Shown piece after piece: positions 35,490-44,448 of a stretch of 64,000 bases of DNA. The stretch comes from an uncultured Romboutsia sp. (lineage in GTDB: Bacteria > Bacillota > Clostridia > Peptostreptococcales > Peptostreptococcaceae): contig CALFLM010000017.1 in NCBI GenBank assembly GCA_937880075.1, positions 10,426-74,425 of the forward strand, given 5' to 3'. Within the stretch, counting starts at the first letter, position 1, and each line of letters opens with the position of its first letter. Made by a program: the position numbers and the translations under genes. A model generated the notes under the pieces. The model was not told the origin of the DNA, searched no databases, and was given only the letters and a program-made list of their open reading frames with translations.

Positions 35490-36602
35490 TTATAAAACTC
35501 TCTTAGCTGTAACAAATCTTGAACTATAGTAAGATGAGTTTATACTTGTTACACTAACTGTTTTTCCTGATGAAGGCGAATGTATCATATTTCCTCCACC
35601 TACGTATATACCAACGTGGCTAACTCCTTTACCACTAGTATTGAAGAACACTAAATCTCCTGGTTGTAAGTTTGACTTACTTACAGTGCTTCCATATCCT
35701 GACTGAGCACTAGATGTTCTTGGTAGACTTACTCCAGCTGCATTTCTAAATACATAAGATGTGAATCCAGAACAGTCAAATGAATTTGGCCCTTCTGCTC
35801 CCCAAACATATGGAGCTCCTATTTTAGAGTAAGCTAAGTTTAAAACCTCTTGTACAGATGATGTACTTGATGCTGGCGGATTATATGAACTATTATTATC
35901 TTGTACAGGTTTTTGAGTTTGTCCATTACTGCTATGTGTAGAGTTATTAGAACTTGATGAATTTGTAGAGTTATTAGAACTCAATGAACGTGTTGAAGAT
36001 TGAGTTTCATTACTTTGATCGTTAGAAGTCTGAGTTTCACTAACAACAACTGGCTCTTCCACTGGCTCTTCCTCTTCTATAACAGGAGCTTCTTCAGATA
36101 CATATAATGATCTTATATATCCTTCGTCTTCACCATTTTTAACCTTCATCCATTTTTCATTAGCTTCTAATACTTTTACTGTAGAACCTATCTCTAACTC
36201 TTTTATTACCTCAGAATCAGTATTTGATTCCTTTCTAAAGTTTACCTTTTCTCCTGTAACGTATCCGATAGATTCTGTTATATCTACGTATCTAGAAGCT
36301 AACCATCCTTCTCCATCTACTAAAGAAACCTTAACCCATTCTCCTTGAATTCCTATAACTTTAAATTCATCTCCTGCGTAAGCAACAGTTTTAACATCTC
36401 CACCATTTCTTATCTTTACAGCAACTCCATCTTTAACAACTGCTGTTTTATATTTAGTTTCTTGGTATTCTCCTAAATCTAAAGTCCTATCCGGATTTTT
36501 ATCATTTTCGTTGTTATTTTCTACTTGATCTGCGTTTGCTACTGTGTTCATTGATAATGCCATTAATGATGCAAACATTGGTACTAATATTTTTCTCTTC
36601 AT
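35490..36602 (-). CDS. Secreted SH3b-NlpC/P60 cell-wall hydrolase
   Basis: Peptidoglycan endopeptidase cutting stem peptides (D-gamma-Glu-mDAP type in relatives), 370 residues. It has a signal peptide (about 1-25, cleaved after ANA), two bacterial SH3 domains (about 52-107 and 113-168) that bind the wall, and an acidic then Ser/Asn-rich linker (about 170-248). The C-terminal NlpC/P60 domain carries catalytic C277 (FDCSGF), H329 (SHVGIY) and H341. WalR-like direct repeats upstream suggest control by the essential wall-stress system WalRK. It is monocistronic. Confidence 0.93.
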   Translation of the reverse strand: MKRKILVPMFASLMALSMNTVANADQVENNNENDKNPDRTLDLGEYQETKYKTAVVKDGVAVKIRNGGDVKTVAYAGDEFKVIGIQGEWVKVSLVDGEGWLASRYVDITESIGYVTGEKVNFRKESNTDSEVIKELEIGSTVKVLEANEKWMKVKNGEDEGYIRSLYVSEEAPVIEEEEPVEEPVVVSETQTSNDQSNETQSSTRSLSSNNSTNSSSSNNSTHSSNGQTQKPVQDNNSSYNPPASSTSSVQEVLNLAYSKIGAPYVWGAEGPNSFDCSGFTSYVFRNAAGVSLPRTSSAQSGYGSTVSKSNLQPGDLVFFNTSGKGVSHVGIYVGGGNMIHSPSSGKTVSVTSINSSYYSSRFVTAKRVL

Positions 36603-37337
36603 AATATTTCTCCCTCCAAAAATTAACCATAAATAATATCCTTATGTGTTATTTTTATAGGTGCTATTATCATTTAGGATAAAATACTAATACACAAGAT
36701 TTTTGTAAATTTTTTAAAGTATGTAACATTTTTTGTAACTTTTTTGTAATCTATTTTTTTAATTTATATAGTATTCTTATATTAACAAATTAAATGAATA
36801 TTTTTAATAATAATTTTTAAATTTACATCTTGCATAAATATAATATTTGTAATTAATTAAATTAATTATTTTATCCAATGTATCACCTAAAAATACATTC
36901 TATAATTAATATTATATATCAATTATACATATAAGTAAAGATGTTTATCTTTCTTAAGTCATTTAGTAGCATAAATTCAACATTTATGTGATTTTTTTAT
37001 GTCTAAAATTAATTCATTTTAAAATAGAAAATACTCTTAATATTATAAAATAATTTAATAAAATAAATTTATTCTAAAAGCCTATTAAAAATAACTTTAA
37101 ATTCTGCTTCCTATATCTATTAAATATAGTTTCTATTCATAATGCATATTTTTTTAATCAATTATAGGCAAATAATATCCTTTAAATTTAGAAAAGATGA
37201 TATTTGTTAATATGAAGATTCTTTATTTACTAATTGTAATATCACTTTTAAAATTTATAATTATAAAAATTTTTGTTACTTTTAGTAAAACAACTACTCT
37301 GTAATAATAAATATTTATCATATGTTCAACAAATTAA
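36603..37337. other. Long AT-rich intergenic region with promoter sites
   Basis: About 730 bp between the wall hydrolase and ferredoxin genes. Apart from the WalR-like repeats near 36704-36750 I see no gene, RNA or strong hairpin. Confidence 0.6.
36704..36750 (+). promoter_or_regulatory. WalR-like binding repeats upstream of the wall hydrolase
   Basis: TGTAAC (36734-36739), five bases, then TGTAAT (36745-36750) exactly fits the WalR/YycF consensus TGTWAH-N5-TGTWAH. Further TGTAAC and TGTAAA units lie at 36722 and 36704. The consensus is known from Bacillus and Staphylococcus; use here is inferred from the hydrolase target. Confidence 0.5.
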
Positions 37338-37366
37338 TTGTAAATAATTATCTTTTTTGCTATAAT
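37338..37366 (+). promoter_or_regulatory. Ferredoxin promoter
   Basis: -35 TTGTAA (37338-37343), 17-bp spacer, and extended -10 TGCTATAAT ending at 37366. The start codon lies 33 bp downstream. Confidence 0.65.
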
Positions 37367-37398
37367 TATATTAAATTTATGACAAGGGGGATTTTACA

Positions 37399-37569
37399 AT
37401 GGCTTACATGATAAACGATGCTTGTATAAGCTGTGGTGCTTGCGAAGCTGAATGTCCAGTTGAATGTATATCTTCAGGAGATGAGAGATACGTTATAGAT
37501 GCAAACACTTGTATAGAATGTGGTGCTTGTGCTGGAGTTTGTCCAGTTGATGCTCCTCAACCAGAATAA
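37399..37569 (+). CDS. 2[4Fe-4S] ferredoxin
   Basis: Small clostridial-type ferredoxin of 56 residues that carries electrons for pyruvate oxidation, hydrogenase and similar reactions. It holds two cluster motifs, CISCGACEAECPVECI and CIECGACAGVCPVDAP, each CX2CX2CX3C. An AAGGGGG Shine-Dalgarno precedes the ATG. The gene is monocistronic with its own promoter and terminator. It faces rex convergently, and Rex often controls fermentation redox genes. Confidence 0.95.
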   Translation: MAYMINDACISCGACEAECPVECISSGDERYVIDANTCIECGACAGVCPVDAPQPE

Positions 37570-37576
37570 TAAAAAT

Positions 37577-37622
37577 AAAAAGCTATCTTAGATGTAAATG
37601 TCTACATAAAGATAGCTTTTTT
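37577..37622. terminator. Bidirectional terminator between ferredoxin and rex
   Basis: AAAAAGCTATCTT / AAGATAGCTTTTTT stem between convergent genes, with T-runs on both strands. Confidence 0.9.
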
Positions 37623-37624
37623 AT

Positions 37625-38254
37625 TTATTCATTTTCTTTCATTAAATATGATAATGTAAATAAACTCTCTGTTAAGTTTACATTTTCCACTATCACATCT
37701 TTAGGAACTTCTAAATCTATAGGTGCAAAATTCCAAATACCTTTTACCCCTGCATTTACTAATCTATCAACAATATCTTGTGCTCCATTTTTAGGTATAC
37801 ATAATATTGCTATATCTATATTATTCCCTTCAACAAAAGATTCTAAGTTCTCTGAGTCTAATACTTCAAAGTCCCTTATTTTTAATCCGATCATTTTAGG
37901 GTTAGCATCAAATAATGCTTTAATTTCAAAGCCTGCTTTTCTAAATCCAGCATAATTAGCTATAGCTTGACCAAGGTTTCCAGCTCCTATAAGTACTGAA
38001 TTGTATATTTTGTTAAGCCCTAATATATTTCCAATTTCATTGTGTAGGGCTTCTACATTATACCCATATCCTTGTTGCCCAAACCCGCCAAAATTATTTA
38101 AATCTTGTCTGATTTGAGATGCTGTAAATCCTATTATATCACTTAATTCTTTAGAAGATATTCTTTGAACATCTTTATCTAATAAATCTCCTAAGTATCT
38201 ATGGTATTTAGGTAATCTTCTTATTACTGCCATAGATATATTTTTTTCTGCCAT
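37625..38254 (-). CDS. rex: Redox-sensing repressor Rex
   Basis: NAD+/NADH-sensing repressor of fermentation genes, 209 residues. The N-terminal winged helix (about 1-80: LPKYHRYLGDL, FTASQIRQDLNNFGGFGQQGYGY) binds DNA. The Rossmann domain (GAGNLGQAIANY, about 90-105) binds NADH, and a C-terminal swapped helix follows. It is monocistronic and divergent from the ABC-F gene. Confidence 0.95.
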   Translation of the reverse strand: MAEKNISMAVIRRLPKYHRYLGDLLDKDVQRISSKELSDIIGFTASQIRQDLNNFGGFGQQGYGYNVEALHNEIGNILGLNKIYNSVLIGAGNLGQAIANYAGFRKAGFEIKALFDANPKMIGLKIRDFEVLDSENLESFVEGNNIDIAILCIPKNGAQDIVDRLVNAGVKGIWNFAPIDLEVPKDVIVENVNLTESLFTLSYLMKENE

Positions 38255-38378
38255 ATGCTCACTTCCTGATAGTTAATTTTTAATATTTTTTTATGTTTCC
38301 CAAAACAAAAAATATATATCCTTGATTATATTATACCAAAACATTATAATTTTAGGTAGTTTAAGGAGGTAGAAATTT

Positions 38379-40292
38379 ATGATTGTTTTGTCATGTAATA
38401 ACTTAAATAAAAGTTTTGGAATAGATTCTATATTAGAAAACGTAAATTTCACAGTAAATGAGTACGATAAAATCGGTATAATTGGAGTTAATGGTACGGG
38501 AAAAACTACTTTATTTAAAGTAATTTCTGGAATATATGGTTATGATAGCGGAGATATATATACTTCTAAAGATTGTGAAATTGGATATTTAGAGCAAAAT
38601 ACAAATTTCCATTCTGAAAATACAATCCTTGAAGAAGTTCTTGATGTTTTTAAAGATGTAATAGATATGGAAAAATATCTAAGAGATTTAGAACACAAAA
38701 TTTCTGAAGAAAGCTCTAATACAAGCTCTACTACTCTAGAAAAACTTATGAACGAATATTCTAATAAGTTAGAAGCATTCTCTGATATGAATGGGTACGG
38801 ATATAAATCAGAAGCTAAGGGTGTCTTAAAAGGATTAGGTTTTAGCGATGAAGATATGAATAAACCTATTAGTATTCTTTCTGGAGGGGAGAAAACTAGA
38901 GTTTTATTAGGTAAACTTCTTTTAAAGAAGCCTACTTTACTTCTATTGGATGAGCCTACTAACCACCTTGATTCGGAAGCTATAGAATGGTTAGAGGTTT
39001 TCTTAAAGCAATATAAGGGGACTGTAATTTTGATTTCACATGATAGATATTTCTTAGATCAAGTTGTAAATAGAATTTTCGAAATTCATAATAAAAAATT
39101 AAAAACTTACAACGGTAATTATTCTGATTTTATTGAAGCTTCGGCTATAGAAAAAGAATTAGAATTAAAAAAATTTGAAGATCAACAAAAAGATATAAAG
39201 AAACAGGAAGAATCAATAGAAAGACTTAAAGCTTTTGGACGAGAAAAGCATTTAAAAAGAGCTAGAAGTAAAGAAAAGGCTTTAGCAAAAGTTGATGTAT
39301 TGGATAAACCTGAAATTTATAGAAAAAAAGCTCAAATAGAGTTTAATCCTTCTGTTACTAGTGGAAATGATGTTTTACAATTAAGAGATGTATCTATGGG
39401 ATATGGAGAAAGAATTTTATTTAAAGACCTTAATTTAGATATATACCGTGGGGAAAAGGTTGCCCTTATAGGTGCTAATGGTATTGGAAAATCAACTTTA
39501 TTTAAGATAATTATGAATGAAATTACTCCTTTATCTGGAAATATAAAATTTGGAACTAATGTTAATGTATCTTATTTCCACCAAGAACAAAAAACTCTAA
39601 ATCTAGATAATACTATTATTGATGAGATTTGGGAAGATAACAATCAATTAACTCAAACCGTTTTAAGAAGTATGTTAGGTGCATTTTTATTTGAAGGTGA
39701 AGAGGTCTTTAAAAAAATATCAACTTTAAGTGGTGGTGAAAGAGCCAGAGTAGCTATACTTAAACTTATTTTGTCTAATGCAAACTTATTATTGCTAGAC
39801 GAACCTACAAATCACTTAGATATAGACTCTAAAGAAGTTCTCGAAAAAGCCCTATCTAATTATACAGGAACTATATTTACAATCTCCCATGATAGATATT
39901 TCCTAAATACTGTTGTAGATAAAGTATTAGTTTTAGATGAGAACGGAATTACTGAATATCTTGGAAATTATGATTACTATGTAGAAAAGAAAAAACAAGT
40001 TCAAGAAATGAATACTATTGAAATAGTAGAGAAAAAAACAAAAACTCAACTTAAAGAAGAAAAAAGAAAAGAAAGAGAACAAAGAGAAGCCGAGAAAAAG
40101 AATAGAGTGAAACGTCAAAATATCGAAAAAGATATAGAAGAAACCGAAGCTAAGATAGAAGAGATGGATGTTCTTTTATGCAAAGAAGAAGTTTACTCTA
40201 ATCCCGAAAAGTCTAAAGATGTTAGCCAAAAAAAATCTATTCTAGAGGAAAAACTATCATTACTTTATGAGGAATGGGAGTCTCTAATGTAG
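38379..40292 (+). CDS. ABC-F family ATPase
   Basis: Soluble twin-ATPase protein of 637 residues that acts on ribosomes in characterised relatives (EttA, YdiF, Uup) rather than in transport. Both ABC domains are intact: Walker A GVNGTGKTT and GANGIGKST, signatures LSGGEKTRV and LSGGERARV. A charged interdomain linker (about 240-310) lies between them, and a long coiled-coil C-terminal tail (about 540-637) resembles YdiF/Uup. No membrane segment is present. The Shine-Dalgarno is AAGGAGG. It could be a translation factor or a resistance protein; the sequence does not decide. Confidence 0.88.
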   Translation: MIVLSCNNLNKSFGIDSILENVNFTVNEYDKIGIIGVNGTGKTTLFKVISGIYGYDSGDIYTSKDCEIGYLEQNTNFHSENTILEEVLDVFKDVIDMEKYLRDLEHKISEESSNTSSTTLEKLMNEYSNKLEAFSDMNGYGYKSEAKGVLKGLGFSDEDMNKPISILSGGEKTRVLLGKLLLKKPTLLLLDEPTNHLDSEAIEWLEVFLKQYKGTVILISHDRYFLDQVVNRIFEIHNKKLKTYNGNYSDFIEASAIEKELELKKFEDQQKDIKKQEESIERLKAFGREKHLKRARSKEKALAKVDVLDKPEIYRKKAQIEFNPSVTSGNDVLQLRDVSMGYGERILFKDLNLDIYRGEKVALIGANGIGKSTLFKIIMNEITPLSGNIKFGTNVNVSYFHQEQKTLNLDNTIIDEIWEDNNQLTQTVLRSMLGAFLFEGEEVFKKISTLSGGERARVAILKLILSNANLLLLDEPTNHLDIDSKEVLEKALSNYTGTIFTISHDRYFLNTVVDKVLVLDENGITEYLGNYDYYVEKKKQVQEMNTIEIVEKKTKTQLKEEKRKEREQREAEKKNRVKRQNIEKDIEETEAKIEEMDVLLCKEEVYSNPEKSKDVSQKKSILEEKLSLLYEEWESLM

Positions 40293-40296
40293 AAAT

Positions 40297-40336
40297 CTTG
40301 GAATAATAATTTTAAATTATTATTCCAAGGTTCTTT
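40297..40336 (+). terminator. Terminator of the ABC-F gene
   Basis: CTTGGAATAATAAT / ATTATTATTCCAAG, 14-bp perfect stem, then GTTCTTTTTTT. Confidence 0.9.
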
Positions 40337-40412
40337 TTTTAAATTACAATCTTTATATATCACTATTATGTTATGATTTATATCATAAAAATTTATACAA
40401 AGAGGTGATTAA

Positions 40413-41789
40413 ATGGAAGGATTATTTTCATTAAGTGATAATAATAAAAAATTTTATAAATTGCTTATTTCCTTATGTATCCCAATAATAGTACAGCAAC
40501 TTATATCTACATCAGTGAATATAATAGATACAGTTATGATAAGTAGTTTAGGAGAAGCACCTGTAGCTTCAATAGGTGTTGCAAATCAATATTTCTTTTT
40601 ATTTAATATGGCATTATCAGGAATAGTTGGTGGTTCAGGAGTATTTATATCTCAATTTTATGGAAAAAATGATATAAGTAATATAAAAAAGACTACTAGC
40701 TTCACGGCTTTATTATCAGTTGGACTTAGTATTATATTTGTATTTATAGCAACAATATTCACCACTAATATTATAAATATATTTTCTAAAGACCCTGAAG
40801 TTGTTAGGCTTTGCAAAGAGTATTTTAATATAATAGTATTTTGCTATCCACTTATAGCAATTAGTACTGTATTTAGTATGGGTTCTAGAAGTGTTAGAAA
40901 TCCAAAACTTGGAATGATATGTAGTTCAATAGCTTTAGTTGTTAATATTGTATTAAACTACTGCTTAATTTTTGGCAAATTTGGATTTCCTACTTTAGGA
41001 GTCAAAGGTGCTGCCTTAGCTACTGTAATAGCTAGAATGGTTGAATTTGCTTTAATAATTAGCTATGTATATTTTATAAAAAAGGATTATGTGTTAAAGT
41101 TTACTTGGAAGAATTTTAAACTTATAGACAAAGATTTCGTGAATACTTTTATATCTAAAAGCCTACCTATATTTATAAATGATACTATATGGGCAATTGG
41201 TACAATTTTATATTCTGTGGCTTATTCAAAGGCTGGTACTTCTGCAATAGCTGCTAGCCAAATAGCTACAAGTACAGGTAATTTCTTTATTATAACTTCT
41301 GTTTGTGTCGGTATTGGTGCATCTATTATGTTAGGTAATGAACTAGGAGCTGATAGAATAGATACTGCTATAACTTATGCTAAAAAGTTCTCTATATTAG
41401 TAGTTATAGTAGGACTAATTTGTGGTGGATTATTAATATTAAATATCCCTATGTTATTAAAAATGTTCAGTGTATCAAGTGATTTAGCACCTGATATGAC
41501 AAAGATATTCTTTATAATGGGTGTAATGTTAGCTCTAAAGGCATTTAATACTCTTATTGTGATAGGTATATTAAGAAGCGGAGGAGATACAAAGTATTCT
41601 TTATATCTAGAGTTAGGATGTATGTGGATTGCTTCTATTCCACTTACTTTTATAGCCGCTATTAAAGGTGCTCCTATATATATTATAGTTCTTCTTAGTT
41701 ATTCTGAAGAAATAGCTAAATTTATATTTGGTGTACCTAGAGTATTATCTAAAAAATGGGCTAATAATATAGTTAAAGAAATAAATTAA
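40413..41789 (+). CDS. MATE-family multidrug/cation antiporter
   Basis: Membrane efflux protein of 458 residues with twelve hydrophobic helices in two six-helix halves. Family signs include IPIIVQQLISTSVNIIDTVMISSLGEAPVASIGVANQ at the N-terminus and SAIAASQIATSTGNF in the second half. It sits 120 bp after the ABC-F gene, with its own AGAGGTG Shine-Dalgarno. The substrate cannot be told. A family 2 palindromic repeat begins 15 bp after its stop. Confidence 0.9.
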   Translation: MEGLFSLSDNNKKFYKLLISLCIPIIVQQLISTSVNIIDTVMISSLGEAPVASIGVANQYFFLFNMALSGIVGGSGVFISQFYGKNDISNIKKTTSFTALLSVGLSIIFVFIATIFTTNIINIFSKDPEVVRLCKEYFNIIVFCYPLIAISTVFSMGSRSVRNPKLGMICSSIALVVNIVLNYCLIFGKFGFPTLGVKGAALATVIARMVEFALIISYVYFIKKDYVLKFTWKNFKLIDKDFVNTFISKSLPIFINDTIWAIGTILYSVAYSKAGTSAIAASQIATSTGNFFIITSVCVGIGASIMLGNELGADRIDTAITYAKKFSILVVIVGLICGGLLILNIPMLLKMFSVSSDLAPDMTKIFFIMGVMLALKAFNTLIVIGILRSGGDTKYSLYLELGCMWIASIPLTFIAAIKGAPIYIIVLLSYSEEIAKFIFGVPRVLSKKWANNIVKEIN

Positions 41790-41803
41790 AAATATTAAAT
41801 AAA

Positions 41804-41901
41804 GGGGCTGTCACATTAAGAGTAAATAATACAATATATAGTTATGCATAATTTGAATTAGCACAACATATTGTATATAATTTTTTTAGTGCGACAGCCC
41901 C
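41804..41901. repeat. Palindromic repeat family 2, copy C
   Basis: The best-preserved copy: GGGGCTGTCACA and TGCGACAGCCCC ends with one mismatch between arms. It starts 15 bp 3' of the MATE stop codon and could act as its terminator. Confidence 0.9.
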
Positions 41902-41954
41902 TTTATAATTCTTATTTAATATACTAATTATATTTTTACGATATATTTAAACTT

Positions 41955-42296
41955 TTATTTTCCAAATACGATTTTAAGAATATTAAGTATTTCTGTAACT
42001 ACTTCAATATTAGATTTCATATTTTCTTTAGTAACAATAAAATCTGCTGTAACATCGGTTGCTACCTCAGTTATATCTTTCATATTTTCACTAACATCAT
42101 TGAAATTAGATATCACTTCTGGTAATTTTGTTAAAGATTCCCTTATAGTATTTTTATTACCTACTACTAAATCATTAGAGTTTTTTATAAGTTTATTAAA
42201 ATTAACTAAAGTTACTATTAAGTATATTAAAGCTACACATCCTAATATAGCTAATATAAAATATATTATATTCAAATCTATGTACACTTTAAGCAT
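41955..42296 (-). CDS. DUF948 membrane-anchored protein
   Basis: Small protein of 113 residues with one N-terminal membrane helix (about 9-29). A long helical, coiled-coil-like region with regular Asn/Ser/Leu spacing follows, the DUF948 pattern. Function is unknown; such genes commonly sit beside ytxH in Firmicutes. It overlaps the ytxH-like gene by 8 bp. Confidence 0.8.
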   Translation of the reverse strand: MLKVYIDLNIIYFILAILGCVALIYLIVTLVNFNKLIKNSNDLVVGNKNTIRESLTKLPEVISNFNDVSENMKDITEVATDVTADFIVTKENMKSNIEVVTEILNILKIVFGK

Positions 42297-42651
42297 CTAC
42301 AGTTTCTACTTCAGTATTTTCTATTAGTTTTAGTGGCTCTATTTCAACTATCTCACTTTCACTCTTTTCATGTTTTCTTTTATCTAAATACTCTTTTATT
42401 TTAACTTTAGACTCTTTTAACTTACTTTTAGTATCTTCTATATTTTCACTTATTTTATTTTTTACTTTATTTGATTTTTCTTTTACATCTTCTATAGTTT
42501 CTTTTCCTGATTTAGGTGCTATTAACACTCCTGCAATTGTTCCAACTACAGCTCCTGTAGCTACACCCGCAGTTGCTATAGCTACTTTTTTCCTTTTATC
42601 TGTTTTTATTTTTTTATTTCTTTTCTCTTCTATCTTTTGTAGTAAACTCAT
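42289..42651 (-). CDS. YtxH-family protein
   Basis: 120 residues with a basic start, one glycine-rich membrane helix (about 23-45, GTIAGVLIAPKSGKET) and a long charged coiled coil. The APKSGKE segment is the YtxH signature. In Bacillus the family is linked to general stress, but its role is unknown. The Shine-Dalgarno is AGGAGG, and the gene is translationally coupled to the DUF948 gene. Confidence 0.85.
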   Translation of the reverse strand: MSLLQKIEEKRNKKIKTDKRKKVAIATAGVATGAVVGTIAGVLIAPKSGKETIEDVKEKSNKVKNKISENIEDTKSKLKESKVKIKEYLDKRKHEKSESEIVEIEPLKLIENTEVETVDA

Positions 42652-42751
42652 ATTTTACTCCTCCTAATCCATATTTTACTATTATTATACTATTTTTTTA
42701 GATTAATTAATACATTTTTCTTCAATTTTTGACATTTCTATTAACCAAATA

Positions 42752-42788
42752 CCTATTCTTTATATTAAAACTTAATATAAAGAATAGG
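42752..42788. repeat. Perfect 17-bp palindrome upstream of ytxH
   Basis: CCTATTCTTTATATTAA, a 3-nt loop, then its exact complement. It is 100 bp upstream of the ytxH start and beyond the tsaD terminator. It could be an operator or a second terminator. Confidence 0.7.
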
Positions 42789-42790
42789 TT

Positions 42791-42840
42791 ACAAAAAAAC
42801 TAAAAGGCCTAAGCCCAATTGAATATTAGACTCAGACCTT
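42791..42840 (-). terminator. Terminator of the tsa operon
   Basis: AAGGTCTGAGTC pairs with GGCTTAGGCCTT through three G-U pairs and is followed by TTTTAGTTTTTTT on the minus strand. The remaining gap to tsaD holds nothing recognisable. Confidence 0.7.
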
Positions 42841-42970
42841 AATTACTTAATTTTTATTATTTGTAGCGTCTAATTGACACAGTTTAGTTCACATTTAGTA
42901 TTCCATAAAACCTAAATTTACATCGCTCCTATAAATGTTCCTATTATATATATTACTAACAATGTGAAGC

Positions 42971-43987
42971 TTATTTTTGCCATATCCTTAAATTAGGAAC
43001 AGCATTTAAACTCATATCATCTCTTCTTCCATTCATATAACTATAGTACCCTGCACAACCTATCATTGCTGCATTATCAGTACATAAAACTGGTGATGGA
43101 TACTTTATATCTATATTATTTTCTTTTCCTAATTCAGTAAGTTTATCTCTAAGTGCCGAATTACATGCAACTCCTCCAGCAAGTGTTATAGTATTATAAC
43201 CTTTTTCCTTAGCTGCTTTTATAGTTTTTTGAGATAATACTTCAACAACTGCTTCTTGGAAAGATGCACACACATCTTCAACAACTATTTCTTCATTTTT
43301 CATTTTCTTAGCATTTAAGTAGTTTAAAACTGATGATTTTAATCCACTAAAGCTAAAATCATATCCTTCATCTAAATACGCTCTTGGGAAGTCTATCGCT
43401 TTTTTATTCCCTTCCTTAGCTAGTTTATCAACTATAGGTCCACCTGGATATCCAAGACCCATAGCTCTAGCTATTTTATCAAAGGCTTCTCCAGATGCAT
43501 CATCTCTTGTTCTACCTAATATTTCATACTCTCCGTAATCTTTAACTTCTACTAAATGAGTATGCCCCCCAGATACTATTAATGTTATAAATGGTGGCTT
43601 TAAATCTTTATGCTCTATATAATTTGCACTTACATGTCCTTCTATATGATTTACTCCAACTAAAGGCTTATTTAAGGTAAATGCCAGTGCTTTAGCATGT
43701 GATAATCCAACTAATAATGCACCAACAAGACCTGGTCCATAAGTTACTGCTATATGGTCTATGTCATTTAATGTGATATTAGCTTTATCTAAAGCTTCTT
43801 GTAACACTATATCTATATTTTCTATATGTTTTCTTGATGCAACTTCTGGTACTACTCCTCCAAATTTTTTATGTAAATCAACTTGAGTATTTATTATATT
43901 TGATAAAACTTCTCTTCCATTTTTTAAAACTGCAACAGATGTTTCATCGCAACTACTTTCAACGGCTAATGTTATTATATCTTTCAT
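42971..43987 (-). CDS. tsaD: tRNA threonylcarbamoyl transferase TsaD
   Basis: Transfers the threonylcarbamoyl group to A37 of ANN-decoding tRNAs (t6A). The 338 residues have an ASKHA fold with metal-binding HIEGH (H114, H118), an SGGHTHL loop and TDNAAMI with the third metal ligand. It is last in tsaE-tsaB-rimI-tsaD, 2 bp after rimI. Confidence 0.96.
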   Translation of the reverse strand: MKDIITLAVESSCDETSVAVLKNGREVLSNIINTQVDLHKKFGGVVPEVASRKHIENIDIVLQEALDKANITLNDIDHIAVTYGPGLVGALLVGLSHAKALAFTLNKPLVGVNHIEGHVSANYIEHKDLKPPFITLIVSGGHTHLVEVKDYGEYEILGRTRDDASGEAFDKIARAMGLGYPGGPIVDKLAKEGNKKAIDFPRAYLDEGYDFSFSGLKSSVLNYLNAKKMKNEEIVVEDVCASFQEAVVEVLSQKTIKAAKEKGYNTITLAGGVACNSALRDKLTELGKENNIDIKYPSPVLCTDNAAMIGCAGYYSYMNGRRDDMSLNAVPNLRIWQK

Positions 43988-43989
43988 GT

Positions 43990-44448
43990 TTACACCACCT
44001 TTATATCATTCCACATTATCATAGCATCTTCTTTATTGTCGCTATAATATTCTTTTCTTATTCCAGCTAGCTTAAATCCATATTTTTTATAAAGATTTTG
44101 TGCTACTACATTAGAAACCCTAACTTCTAATGTCATTGATACTATATTATTTTCTCTGCAAAGCTTAACTAAAGCTTGTACTAATTTATCTCCGATTTTT
44201 CTTCCTCTATAATTACTGTGAACAGCTACATTAGTAATATGACCTTCATCCATCACGAACCATATACCAACATATCCAACAACTTTTCCATCTAATTTAG
44301 CTACTAAATATCTTGCTACATCATTGTTCAGTTCTTTTTTAAACGCATCTTTAGACCAATGATGTTCAAAACAATTTTTTTCAACTTCAAAAACTCCATC
44401 AATATCTTTAGATGTCATTTGTTCTATTACTATATTATTTTCCATCAT
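43990..44448 (-). CDS. rimI: Ribosomal protein alanine N-acetyltransferase RimI
   Basis: GNAT-fold acetyltransferase of 152 residues that acetylates the N-terminus of ribosomal protein S18 in E. coli. The acetyl-CoA loop is VHSNYRGRKIGDKLV, and the C-terminal LEVRVSNVVAQNLYKKYGF is typical of RimI. It overlaps tsaB by 14 bp in the t6A operon, a common arrangement. Confidence 0.93.
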   Translation of the reverse strand: MMENNIVIEQMTSKDIDGVFEVEKNCFEHHWSKDAFKKELNNDVARYLVAKLDGKVVGYVGIWFVMDEGHITNVAVHSNYRGRKIGDKLVQALVKLCRENNIVSMTLEVRVSNVVAQNLYKKYGFKLAGIRKEYYSDNKEDAMIMWNDIKVV

